From Aliidongia sp035943795 (GTDB lineage Bacteria > Pseudomonadota > Alphaproteobacteria > ATCC43930 > CGMCC-115725), in NCBI RefSeq assembly GCF_035943795.1, contig NZ_DASZBY010000105.1:62001-126000 (forward strand): 64,000 nucleotides of DNA, given 5' to 3'. Below, one piece after another: positions 33,634 to 41,809 of the stretch. Numbering within the stretch: position 1 is the first letter of the stretch; each line of letters starts with the position of its first letter. The notes beneath the pieces were generated by a model. It was not told the origin of the DNA. It did no database searches and saw only the letters and a list, made by a program, of their open reading frames with translations. Made by a program: the position numbers and the translations under genes.

Positions 33634-34284
33634 ATGTCCAAGCCTGCACCGCCGCCCCCCGACCCCCAGATTGCCGACGGCCCCGCCGGCAAGGTCGGGC
33701 TGATTTTGTCGGCGGCCCGGCATCTGTTTCTGGAGCAAGGCTACGGCAACACCAGCATGGACGGAGTGGCCAAGCGCGCCGGCGTCTCCAAGGCGACGCT
33801 CTACGTGCATTTCGAAAGCAAGGAGCGTCTGTTCGCCGAGGTCATCGACGGCGCCCGCTCCCGCCTGCGCGAAGCGCTGGTCACGATTACCGGCAACGAA
33901 CAGATCGACCCGGCCGAAACCTTGCGGCTGATCGGCCAGCAATTCCTGCGCTTCGTGACGACGCAGGAGGTGCTGACCCTGTTCCGCGCCGTCATCGGCG
34001 AGACCCAGCGGTTTCCCGAACTGGGACAGACGATCTTCCAGGCCGGCAGCAGCGATATGCTGACCCTGATCACCGACAGCATCGCCCAGGCCTCCGCCCG
34101 CGGGACATTGAGGGTGGAAAACCCCAAGCAGGCGGCGGCACAGTTCATCGCTCTGACCAAGAGCGATCTGCATCTGCGCTGCCTGCTCGAGCCGTCGTTC
34201 CAGGCAAACGAGGCCGACATCCAGCGCAACGTCGACGCCGCCGTGGCCGTATTCATGAGCCATTACGGACCGCGACCGCGCTGA
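33634..34284 (+). CDS. TetR-family repressor of the efflux operon
   Basis: 216 aa. HTH region GLILSAARHLFLEQGYGNTSMDGVAKRAGVSKATLYVHFESKERLF, then a ligand-binding domain with FLRFVTTQEVLTLFRAVIGETQRFPEL as in AefR-like repressors of Emr/Mex pumps. Divergent from the HlyD-DHA2-OMF operon with two dyad operators in the 178 bp between them. N-terminal Pro-rich lead is of no clear importance. Likely responds to a pump substrate. Confidence 0.92.
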   Translation: MSKPAPPPPDPQIADGPAGKVGLILSAARHLFLEQGYGNTSMDGVAKRAGVSKATLYVHFESKERLFAEVIDGARSRLREALVTITGNEQIDPAETLRLIGQQFLRFVTTQEVLTLFRAVIGETQRFPELGQTIFQAGSSDMLTLITDSIAQASARGTLRVENPKQAAAQFIALTKSDLHLRCLLEPSFQANEADIQRNVDAAVAVFMSHYGPRPR

Positions 34285-34427
34285 CGGCCGCGGCGATCCG
34301 CCGGCCATAACTTCATCGCCCGTTCATATCCCCGGCGGCACACTGCAGCATCATGCGGACGCGCAGCCTTCGCGCTGGGGCCGTTTCGTGATCTGCTCGT
34401 CCCGATCCAGACGGAAGACGAACCCGC

Positions 34428-36938
34428 ATGCATCCATCGGCATCGCAAAACACCGTCACGAACCGGCGGGAGCGCCTGACGCTCGGCGCCGCGATGCTGA
34501 TCATGGTGTTCTGCCTGTCGCTGGCGACGATGGACGCGATCGAGGTGTGGAACGCCCGCGACCGGGACATGCGCGCGGCCGAGAGCGAAACCGCGAACCT
34601 GTTGGAAGCCGTCGGCAGTCATGTGCAGGACACGTTCGACGTGGCTGCTGCCATGCTGGTCGGCGCTGCGCACCGCGTCGTGGCCGATGGCATCGAGGGC
34701 GACAAGCGCGAACCGCTCGACGCATTGCTGCGCGCCGAAATCGATACCGCCCGGCCCCGTATCCGATCCCTGGCCGTGATGGCTCCCGACGGGACGTTGG
34801 TCGCCGATTCGGCGCCGATCGAGACCCAGCGGCATTACGACGATCGGGAATATTTCCAATATCATCAGCAGCATCCGGGCGCCGGGCTCCATATCGGCCC
34901 GCCGATCCTCAGTCGAAGCGACCATCTCTGGATCCTTACCCTGTCGCGCCGGGTCGAGCGGCGCGACGGCACGCTGCTTGCGATCGCGATCGCGACGATC
35001 GAGATCGACTATTTCCGAACCTATTACGAGACGTTCGACATCGGCCCCAACGGCGCCATCCTATTGGCCAATGCCGACGGCACCATGCTGGTCCGCCGGC
35101 CCTTCGTCGATGCCAACGTCGGCCGCGACATGTCGAACGGCAGCCTGTTCCGGGAATATCTGCCGAAAGCGCCCTATGGGGTGGCGCTGACCGCGTCGTC
35201 GACCGACGGCGTCGTCCGGCTCAACAGCTATCGCCGCCTCAACCGGTATCCGCTCGTCGTCGCGGCCGCCCTCGCCCAGGACGACATCCTGGCCGACTGG
35301 TCGCGCGAGGCCCGCATCCACCTGGCTGGAAACGCGGCGCTGTTGCTGCTGACCTTGTCGCTCGGGATCTGGGTCGTCATGGAGTTTCGCCATCGCCTGC
35401 GGACCGAGCGGCGGGCGGCCCAAAGCGCCGCCGACTATCGCCTGCTCGCCGACAATTCCAGCGACCCGATCCTGCGCCTGACCCTCGACGGGATCTGCCG
35501 CTATGCCTCGCCGGCCTGTCGCTCGCTGTTCGGCATGGCGCCAGAGGACTTCACCGGCACCAACATCATCGGGTTGTTGTCTTCGTCCGACCAGGCCCCG
35601 GTGCGTGCGCTCCTGCGTCAATTGGCCGAGGAGCAGGAACGGGCGACGATCGTCATCCGGGCCCGAGGCATCGACCGTGCCCCGCTGCAGCTCGAAGCGA
35701 ACATGCAGCGCATCCGCACCGAGGACGGCACCCTCGAGATCGTCGCCGTGCTGCGCGACATCACCGAACGCCAAGCCGTGGCGGCGGCCTTGCAGACGGC
35801 GCGCGACGAAGCCGTCAACGCCAACCTGGCCAAGTCGACCTTCCTCGCGACCGTCAGTCACGAGATCCGCACGCCCATGAACGGCATCCTGGGCTTCGCC
35901 GACGTCCTGTTGCGCTCCGATCTGGGTCCGGACCAGCGCCGTGCCGCAACCCTTATCCAGGATTCGGGAAATTCGCTGCTCGCCATTCTCAACGACGTAC
36001 TCGACCTATCGAAGATCGAGGCCGGCCGGCTGGAGCTGGAACGGATGCCCGTGTGCCTGCCGGCGCTGGCCGACGGCGCCGTATCGATCCTGCGCAGCCA
36101 GGCCGAGGCCAAAAACCTGTCGCTGCGCCTCGAACTGGCGACGGACCTGCCGGACTGGATCGAGGGCGATCCGACGCGCCTGCGGCAGATCCTGCTCAAT
36201 CTATTGTCCAACGCCTTGAAATTCACCGACCGGGGCGGTGTGTCACTCGCGATCACGCGCGTCGGCAATCATCTGCGTTTCGCGGTCAGCGATACCGGCA
36301 TCGGCATCGGCAAGTCGCAGCAATCGCAATTGTTCAAGCAATTCTCGCAGCTGCATCGCTCGACCGGACGGCAGTTCGGCGGCACCGGCCTGGGGCTCGC
36401 GATCAGCAAGCGGCTGGTCGAAGCCATGCCTGACGGCGAAATCGGCGTCGAGAGCGACGAAGGCCGGGGTGCCATATTCTGGTTCGAGGTCGCCTTGCCT
36501 GCGACCGTCGCCCCCGCCCCGACGGCGCCATCGGACGGCATCGAACCGGCGCCGGCCGCCTGCGCCCATATTCTGGTGGCCGAGGATCTGTTCATCAACC
36601 AGGCGGTGATCGAGAGCATCCTGCTCGACGCGGGTCACACGGTCCGCTTCGCGAACAATGGGCGCGAGGCGGTCGAGGCCGCCGGACGGGAGAGTTTCGA
36701 CCTCATCCTCATGGACATGGAGATGCCGGAGCTGGACGGCATCGGCGCCACCCGGGAAATCCGCCAGATGTCGAACGCGATGAACCAGGTGCCGATCATC
36801 GCCGTCACCGCCAACGCGCTCGAAAGCGAGGCGCGACGCTGCCGGGAGGCGGGCATGAACGATCACCTGACCAAGCCGATCGACCGGCTCGCCCTGCTCG
36901 CCGTCATCGACCGCTGGGTCGCCGCCAAGACGGCGTGA
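34428..36938 (+). CDS. Hybrid sensor histidine kinase, PDC-PAS-HK-REC
   Basis: 836 aa. Order: N-terminal membrane helix (about 20-38), a periplasmic PDC/Cache-like domain (about 40-300, with DREYFQYHQQHPGAGLHIGPPI), second membrane helix (about 305-325), PAS (about 345-450), HisKA with phospho-acceptor His478 in FLATVSHEIRTPMNG, HATPase (FGGTGLGLAISKRLVEAMP), and a C-terminal REC domain with Asp763 in LILMDMEMPELDG. No separate response regulator neighbours it, so output partner is unknown; REC makes it a phosphorelay hybrid. Ligand sensing is periplasmic. Confidence 0.93.
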   Translation: MHPSASQNTVTNRRERLTLGAAMLIMVFCLSLATMDAIEVWNARDRDMRAAESETANLLEAVGSHVQDTFDVAAAMLVGAAHRVVADGIEGDKREPLDALLRAEIDTARPRIRSLAVMAPDGTLVADSAPIETQRHYDDREYFQYHQQHPGAGLHIGPPILSRSDHLWILTLSRRVERRDGTLLAIAIATIEIDYFRTYYETFDIGPNGAILLANADGTMLVRRPFVDANVGRDMSNGSLFREYLPKAPYGVALTASSTDGVVRLNSYRRLNRYPLVVAAALAQDDILADWSREARIHLAGNAALLLLTLSLGIWVVMEFRHRLRTERRAAQSAADYRLLADNSSDPILRLTLDGICRYASPACRSLFGMAPEDFTGTNIIGLLSSSDQAPVRALLRQLAEEQERATIVIRARGIDRAPLQLEANMQRIRTEDGTLEIVAVLRDITERQAVAAALQTARDEAVNANLAKSTFLATVSHEIRTPMNGILGFADVLLRSDLGPDQRRAATLIQDSGNSLLAILNDVLDLSKIEAGRLELERMPVCLPALADGAVSILRSQAEAKNLSLRLELATDLPDWIEGDPTRLRQILLNLLSNALKFTDRGGVSLAITRVGNHLRFAVSDTGIGIGKSQQSQLFKQFSQLHRSTGRQFGGTGLGLAISKRLVEAMPDGEIGVESDEGRGAIFWFEVALPATVAPAPTAPSDGIEPAPAACAHILVAEDLFINQAVIESILLDAGHTVRFANNGREAVEAAGRESFDLILMDMEMPELDGIGATREIRQMSNAMNQVPIIAVTANALESEARRCREAGMNDHLTKPIDRLALLAVIDRWVAAKTA

Positions 36939-37007
36939 GCCGCTTGCCCGGCGCCGACCGCCGGCGCAAGCTCAGGTCTTCCAGATCACGAAGCGGAACG
37001 GTGCGGC

Positions 37008-38402
37008 ATGAGCGAAGAGATTGCGTTGATGTCGGCCATCGACCTGGTGCAGGCCTATCGCGCGCGCCGCCTGTCGCCGGTCGAGGCGACCCAGGCCGCG
37101 TTCGATCGCATCCGGACGCTCGACGGCAAGGTCAATGCCTTCTGCTTTCTCGATGAGGAGGGCGCGCTGGCGGCTGCCCGGGCGTCCGAAGCACGCTGGC
37201 AGGCGGGCCGGCCCCAGGGGCTGGTCGACGGCGTGCCGACCTCGATCAAGGACCTGATCCTGGTCCGCGGCTGGCCGACCCTGCGCGGCTCGAAACTCGT
37301 CGCCTGCGACCAGGACTGGAGCGAGGACGCGCCGTCGGTCGCCCGCCTCAAGGAGCATGGCGCGATCCTGCTCGGCAAGACCACGACCCCGGAATTCGGC
37401 TGGAAAGGCGTCACCGATTCGGGCCTGACCGGGATCACGCGCAACCCGTGGGACCTGGAGCGGACCCCCGGCGGATCGAGCGGCGGGGCCGCCGTCGCGG
37501 CGGCGCTCGGCATGGGCGCCTTGCATATCGGGACCGACGGCGGCGGCTCGATCCGCATTCCGGCGGGCTTCACCGGTGTCTATGGCCTGAAGGCATCCTA
37601 TGGGCGGGTGCCGGCCTATCCGGCATCGCCGTTCAATTCGGTCGCCCATGTCGGCCCGATGACGCGCACCGTCGCCGATACGGCGCTGATGCTGACCGTG
37701 CTGGCCGAACCGGATGCGCGCGACGCCAACGGCCTGCCGCCGGCCGGCCGCGACTGGCGCGTGGGGCTGGACGGCGGCGTTGCCCGCTGGCGCATCGCCT
37801 ATGCCGAAACCATCAATGGCGAGCCGATCGATCCCGAGGTCGCGGCCCGGGTCGCCGAAGCGGTCCAGCGGTTGGCGGCGCTCGGCGCCACGATCGAGCC
37901 GATCACGCTGGCCATGCCCGGCGTCGGCGAGGCCTTCGCCAAGCATTGGCTGTCCGGTGCCGCCGCCCTGCTTGCCCAATTCACGCCCGAACAGCGCAGC
38001 CAGATCGATCCGGGCCTGCAGAAATACGCCGAGATCGGATCGCGCTATTCCGCGATCGATTTTCTGGCCGGGTCCAAGGCGCGCGAAGGCTATACGGTCC
38101 AGGTGAACCAGCTGTTCGAACAATACGACCTGCTGGTCACACCGACCCTGCCGATCACGGCGTTCGCCGCCGGCATGAACGCGCCCGACAGCGGTCCCTA
38201 CGCGGGCTGGACCGGGTGGACGCCGTTCTCCTATCCATTCAACCTGACGCGCCATCCGGCGGCTTCCCTGCCGGTCGGTTTCGCCCGCGGCATGCCGGTC
38301 GGATTGCAGCTGGTCGGACCCGCTTATCGCGAGGATAAGGTGCTCCAAGCGTCGCGCGCGCTCGAAGCGGTCTTGCCGATCGCCTTGCCGCGCCTTAGGT
38401 AG
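37008..38402 (+). CDS. Amidase signature enzyme
   Basis: 464 aa. Ser-cisSer-Lys triad motifs are clear: Lys in VDGVPTSIKDLIL, cis-Ser in GTDGGGSIRIPAGF, Ser in PGGSSGGAAVAAAL. Substrate unknown; the family includes GatA, formamidase-type and 6-aminohexanoate-type amidases, and no gat genes lie nearby. Cytoplasmic, no signal peptide. Standalone between the hybrid kinase and a ClpP gene. Confidence 0.9.
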   Translation: MSEEIALMSAIDLVQAYRARRLSPVEATQAAFDRIRTLDGKVNAFCFLDEEGALAAARASEARWQAGRPQGLVDGVPTSIKDLILVRGWPTLRGSKLVACDQDWSEDAPSVARLKEHGAILLGKTTTPEFGWKGVTDSGLTGITRNPWDLERTPGGSSGGAAVAAALGMGALHIGTDGGGSIRIPAGFTGVYGLKASYGRVPAYPASPFNSVAHVGPMTRTVADTALMLTVLAEPDARDANGLPPAGRDWRVGLDGGVARWRIAYAETINGEPIDPEVAARVAEAVQRLAALGATIEPITLAMPGVGEAFAKHWLSGAAALLAQFTPEQRSQIDPGLQKYAEIGSRYSAIDFLAGSKAREGYTVQVNQLFEQYDLLVTPTLPITAFAAGMNAPDSGPYAGWTGWTPFSYPFNLTRHPAASLPVGFARGMPVGLQLVGPAYREDKVLQASRALEAVLPIALPRLR

Positions 38403-38411
38403 AGACGGACG

Positions 38412-38440
38412 GGGCGTTTTCGATTTAGATGGAAACGCCC
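38412..38440. other. Hairpin between amidase and ClpP genes
   Basis: GGGCGTTT (38412-38419) pairs with AAACGCCC (38433-38440), extended by a wobble pair and one more C-G pair. No T run follows on either strand, so termination is doubtful; could be an RNA structure or attenuating element ahead of the ClpP gene. Confidence 0.35.
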
Positions 38441-38469
38441 GAGATTGCGCGAATGAGAGGATGCCCCAC

Positions 38470-39111
38470 GTGAGCGACCGCCTGCCCCATTTCCGTTCCG
38501 ACGAGGAAGACGAGCCCGAGAACCCGGACACGGATGCGCCCAAGACCGACGCGGCAGCCCCGGTAAACGAGCTGGAATCGCGCCTGCTGAAGGGCCGCAA
38601 GGTCATGGTGTTCGGCCAGATCAACGACAAGCTGGCGCGCGACGTCGTCGGCCGGATCCTGACGCTCGCCGAAGAATCGACCAAGCCGATCGACATCTTC
38701 GTCAATTCGCCCGGCGGCCATGTCGAGTCCGGCGACTCGATCCATGACATCATCCGCTTCGTGCGCGACCATGTCCCGGTCCGCATCATCGGCACCGGCT
38801 GGGTCGCGTCCGCCGGCGCGCTCATCTACGTGGGCGGCCACAAGGACAAGCGCTTCTGCCTGCCGAACACGCGCTTCCTGTTGCATCAGCCGATGGGCGG
38901 CGTGCGCGGACCGGCGACCGACATCGACATCGAGGCGCGCGAGATCATCAAGATGCGCGAGCGCTTGAACCAGATCATTTCCGACGAGACCGGCCAGCCG
39001 ATCGAGCGCGTGCGCAAGGACAGCGACCGGAACTACTGGATGGGCGCCCAGGAAGCCATCGCCTACGGCATGGTCAGCCGCATCATCAAGAGCGCCGCCG
39101 AACTGGAATAA
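38470..39111 (+). CDS. ClpP-family protease, paralog
   Basis: 213 aa from GTG 38470, chosen because GAGAGG (38455-38460) is 9 nt before it; an ATG at 38461 has no space for a ribosome site. ClpP fold: Ser nucleophile in GWVASAGALIYVGG, His in FLLHQPMGG, acid in RKDSDRNYWMG. An acidic N-terminal extension (DEEDEPENPDTDAPKT) precedes the core, which sets it apart from the housekeeping ClpP with its AAS-MG serine motif. Degrades proteins with a Clp ATPase, or another function. No clpX neighbour. Ends before a good terminator. Confidence 0.85.
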   Translation: MSDRLPHFRSDEEDEPENPDTDAPKTDAAAPVNELESRLLKGRKVMVFGQINDKLARDVVGRILTLAEESTKPIDIFVNSPGGHVESGDSIHDIIRFVRDHVPVRIIGTGWVASAGALIYVGGHKDKRFCLPNTRFLLHQPMGGVRGPATDIDIEAREIIKMRERLNQIISDETGQPIERVRKDSDRNYWMGAQEAIAYGMVSRIIKSAAELE

Positions 39112-39134
39112 TCCGGCCCACCCAAACCAAGCCG

Positions 39135-39169
39135 AAGGGGCGCCTCTCGCGGGGCGCCTCTTTTGTTTT
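39135..39169 (+). terminator. Rho-independent terminator after ClpP
   Basis: GAAGGGGCGCC pairs with GGGGCGCCTC giving a stem of about 10 bp with wobble pairs, followed by TTTTGTTTT (39161-39169). Convergent with the LysR gene on the other strand. Confidence 0.8.
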
Positions 39170-39178
39170 GGCCCACGC

Positions 39179-40093
39179 TCAGCCGCCAGCCTCGGCCAGA
39201 ATCCAGTCGCGGAAGGCGCGGATCTTGCGCTCGCGCAGGCGGTCCTCGCGGCAGACGAACCAGAAGGCATAGGGGCTCGGCAGCTCGGTCTCGAACAGCC
39301 GGACGAGTGCCCCGGACGCGAGATCATCGTCGACCAGCGGGGTCAGCCCCAGGGCCACGCCCTGCCCCGCCACTGCCGCCGCCAACGCCATGTGCAGGCT
39401 GTCGAACAGCGGTCCCCGGCCGGGAGGCTTGCCTGTGATGCCGGCTGCAGCGAACCAGTTCGGCCAGCTCGGCAGGTCGCGCGCGCGCAGCGACGTCTCG
39501 TCGGTCAGCAGGGGCAGGCCGGCGAGGCCAGACGGGTCCCCCAGCCGGTCGAGGTGCGCCGCGCGGAACGCCGGGCTGCACACCGGGAAGGCCCGTGCGG
39601 CCGCGATCCGTTCGAAATGCAACGGCGCGTAGCCGCCCGGCCCGTAGCGCAGTCCGATATCCACCCCGTCCCGATCGAAATCGACCAGCGCATCGGCGCC
39701 GACCAGACGGATCGGATGGCTGGGCCGCAATGCCGCGAAACCGGCAAGCCGGGGCGCCAGCCAGCGGGTCGCGAACGACGGCATCGCGCTGATCTGGATC
39801 GAGTCCGCGACCGGGTCGACCACGTCGACCAGCAGCCGATCGAGATCGAGGAAGATCGCGGCGAGACCCGGCGCCAAGCGTGCACCCATCTCCGACAGAT
39901 GGACGCTGCGATGGCCGCGCTCGAACAGCGGCCGGCCGATGCGCGCCTCCAGCCGCTTGACCTGCACGCTGATCGCGGATGCGGTCACGCCCAATTCCTC
40001 CGCCGCCGCGACGAAACTCAGATGCCGCGCCGCCGCCTCGAAGCTGCGCAGCGCATTGAGCGGCGCCGCGCGCAGTCCCGATCGTCCGACCAT
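39179..40093 (-). CDS. LysR-family regulator, GcvA type
   Basis: 304 aa. N-terminal HTH LNALRSFEAAARHLSFVAAAEELGVTASAISVQVKRLE, then the LysR effector domain starting ISAMPSFATRWLAPRLAGF and DGVDIGLRYGPGGY, the GcvA/AmpR-like subgroup. Divergent from the peptidase-like gene 113 bp away, which it may control. Normal length. Confidence 0.9.
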   Translation of the reverse strand: MVGRSGLRAAPLNALRSFEAAARHLSFVAAAEELGVTASAISVQVKRLEARIGRPLFERGHRSVHLSEMGARLAPGLAAIFLDLDRLLVDVVDPVADSIQISAMPSFATRWLAPRLAGFAALRPSHPIRLVGADALVDFDRDGVDIGLRYGPGGYAPLHFERIAAARAFPVCSPAFRAAHLDRLGDPSGLAGLPLLTDETSLRARDLPSWPNWFAAAGITGKPPGRGPLFDSLHMALAAAVAGQGVALGLTPLVDDDLASGALVRLFETELPSPYAFWFVCREDRLRERKIRAFRDWILAEAGG

Positions 40094-40113
40094 TCGCCCT
40101 CCCCGGCACGGGC

Positions 40114-40124
40114 AACAATTTGTT
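40114..40124. promoter_or_regulatory. Palindrome between LysR and peptidase-like genes
   Basis: AACAA-T-TTGTT, perfect 5 bp arms, in the intergenic gap 21 nt upstream of the LysR start. Could be the LysR site, but it lacks the wider T-N11-A context, so confidence is low. Confidence 0.35.
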
Positions 40125-40206
40125 ATCTGAACCCGAAATCATGTCGTTTGAGAAGCGGCGCGCGAAAGCGCCTGATCAGACCATCGCAAGCTTTCGAGGC
40201 TATCCC

Positions 40207-40857
40207 ATGTGTTCGCCCGCTTCGGCACAAGCGCTCGCCGACCTGACCACCCTCGGCCGCGTCCGCCTTTCCGAGCATTTCTTCATGCGCGAGATGCTCT
40301 ATAGCGAGGTCGGCAACCTGCATGGCGTGCCGAACATCCCGGAGGATGCCGAGGCCGCGGTCCATGCCGGCACGAAGCTGTGCACCTTGCTGCTGGAGCC
40401 GCTGAAGGCCGCCTTCGGCCATGTCAGCATCCGCAGCGCCTATCGCTCGCCGAGGCTCAATGGCTTTTGCCACGAGTTGCACAACCAGGGTGTCGCGGAC
40501 TCCTGGTGCGTCTGCAACGAAGAGACCTACGCCCATCACATCTGGGACCGCCGGGATGCGGCCGGCCACCTGGGCGCCGCTGCCACAGTCTTCATCCCGA
40601 GCTACCTGGATTATTACGAGCGCACCCGGGATTGGCAGGCGCTCGGCTGGTGGATCCGCGATCACCTCGAGCATTTCGAGCAGGTGCAGTTCTTCCCGTC
40701 GTTGGCCGCCTTCAACATCCGCTGGTACGAGGGCCCGAATGCCCGCTCCGTCGGCTATCTCGATGCCGACCAGCGCCTGCGCCTGACCGCTGCGGGCGAA
40801 CCGAATTTCGACGGCGACCATCGGGCCCACTACGCCCACGTCCTTCACAATCGCTGA
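40207..40857 (+). CDS. Peptidase M15-like protein with degenerate metal site
   Basis: 216 aa from ATG 40207 (GAGG 8 nt upstream); an earlier ATG at 40141 has no ribosome site. The N-terminal half matches the M15_3 / D-Ala-D-Ala dipeptidase-like pattern (LSEHFFMREMLYSEVGN, VSIRSAYRSPRLNGF). The second half shows HHIWDRRDAAGHLGAAATVF, but the family HxxGxAxD signature is incomplete: the expected final Asp is Val. Trp-rich C-terminal half (RDWQALGWWIRDHLEHFEQVQFFPS). May be a non-catalytic binder or use different ligands. No signal peptide. Confidence 0.7.
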   Translation: MCSPASAQALADLTTLGRVRLSEHFFMREMLYSEVGNLHGVPNIPEDAEAAVHAGTKLCTLLLEPLKAAFGHVSIRSAYRSPRLNGFCHELHNQGVADSWCVCNEETYAHHIWDRRDAAGHLGAAATVFIPSYLDYYERTRDWQALGWWIRDHLEHFEQVQFFPSLAAFNIRWYEGPNARSVGYLDADQRLRLTAAGEPNFDGDHRAHYAHVLHNR

Positions 40858-40873
40858 GTATCGGGAGGTTTCC

Positions 40874-41278
40874 ATGTTCAAGGTCGCCCAGATCGACCAT
40901 GTCGGCATCCGCGTGACCGACCGCGACCGCGCCCAGGCCTTCTACGAACGGCTGGGCTTCGTGTTCGACCCCGACGAGGATTCGCCGGGCGGTCGCTCGA
41001 TCGGCCTGGTGAACGAGGCGGGCGCGCGGATCAACCTGATCTACAATGGCCGCCTGCGCGACGACGGCGGCAACATCCTGATGGATATCGCCGACAAATG
41101 GCCCGGCTATACCCATGCCGCCTTCCTGGTCGACAGCATCGACGACCTGGTCGTCTGGCTGAAGGAACAGGACATCGACATCACCGAGGGCCCGTCCGTG
41201 TTTGGCCATGGCCGCCGCAAGGTCTGCTTCATCCGCGATCCCGACCGCAACGTCATCGAGTTCGACGAGATCCTGTGA
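40874..41278 (+). CDS. VOC-superfamily glyoxalase-like protein
   Basis: 134 aa. Begins KVAQIDHVGIRVTDRDRAQAFYERLGFVF and ends RKVCFIRDPDRNVIEFDEIL, the beta-alpha-beta VOC module, with metal-ligand His in HVG and Glu in VIEFDE. GGGAGG (40863-40868) before the start. Enzymatic role (glyoxalase, dioxygenase or isomerase) not deducible. Follows the peptidase-like gene by 16 nt and leads the remnant hydrolase by 13 nt. Confidence 0.85.
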   Translation: MFKVAQIDHVGIRVTDRDRAQAFYERLGFVFDPDEDSPGGRSIGLVNEAGARINLIYNGRLRDDGGNILMDIADKWPGYTHAAFLVDSIDDLVVWLKEQDIDITEGPSVFGHGRRKVCFIRDPDRNVIEFDEIL

Positions 41279-41291
41279 CGAGGAACCCGGG

Positions 41292-41807
41292 ATGGCTGGC
41301 TCTTTCAAGCGACTTGCCCTTGCCGTGGCCCTGCTGGGCATCCTCTTCGTCGGGCAAGCGAGCGCGGCGCACCTGCGCTATGGCTGGCAGGACGTCGATG
41401 GCGTCAGCCTGTTCTACCGCGAAGGCGGTCCGGTCGACGCGCCAACCCTCGTCCTGCTGCACGGCAATCCCGCCTCGTCCATCATGTACGAGGCGATCAT
41501 GACCGATCTCGTCGAGACTCGCGGGCTGCACGTCATCGCCATGGACTACCCGTCGTTCGACTATGGCACGAACATCGTTCGCTACCCCGCCTGGCAGCAG
41601 CGGCTGAAATCGCTCGCCGTGCCGGTCCTGGTGATCTGGGGCAGCCGCGACGATTTCTTCACCACTCCCGGCGCCTTCGCCTACCTGCGAGATGCGCCCC
41701 AGGCGGAGATCCATATTCTGGACACGGTTCATTTCGCCACGCTGGAAGCGCCGGATCCGATCGCGGCCCTTGTCGGCGATTTCGCGCGACGGCACGATTT
41801 GCGATAG
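41292..41807 (+). pseudogene. Internally deleted alpha/beta hydrolase (frame intact)
   Basis: 171 aa with an N-terminal signal peptide (LAVALLGILFVGQASA). N-terminal piece carries the oxyanion loop HGNPASSIMYEAIMTDLV; C-terminal piece carries VLVIWGSRDDFFTTPGAFAYLRDAPQAEIHILDTVHFATLE with likely acid Asp120 and His147. The block between, normally about 130 residues and holding the nucleophile elbow and cap, is missing: DYPSFDYG is joined to TNIVRYPAW at about residue 92 (nt 41565). The remaining frame is open, so an intact truncated product could be made but lacks the nucleophile. Confidence 0.72.
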
Positions 41808-41809
41808 GT

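Noticed and set aside
38412..38440. Hairpin between amidase and ClpP read as a terminator
   Set aside because: No T run on either strand; kept only as an RNA structure of uncertain role.
40114..40124. AACAATTTGTT read as a firm LysR operator
   Set aside because: It is short and lacks a wider T-N11-A context; listed only as a weak site.
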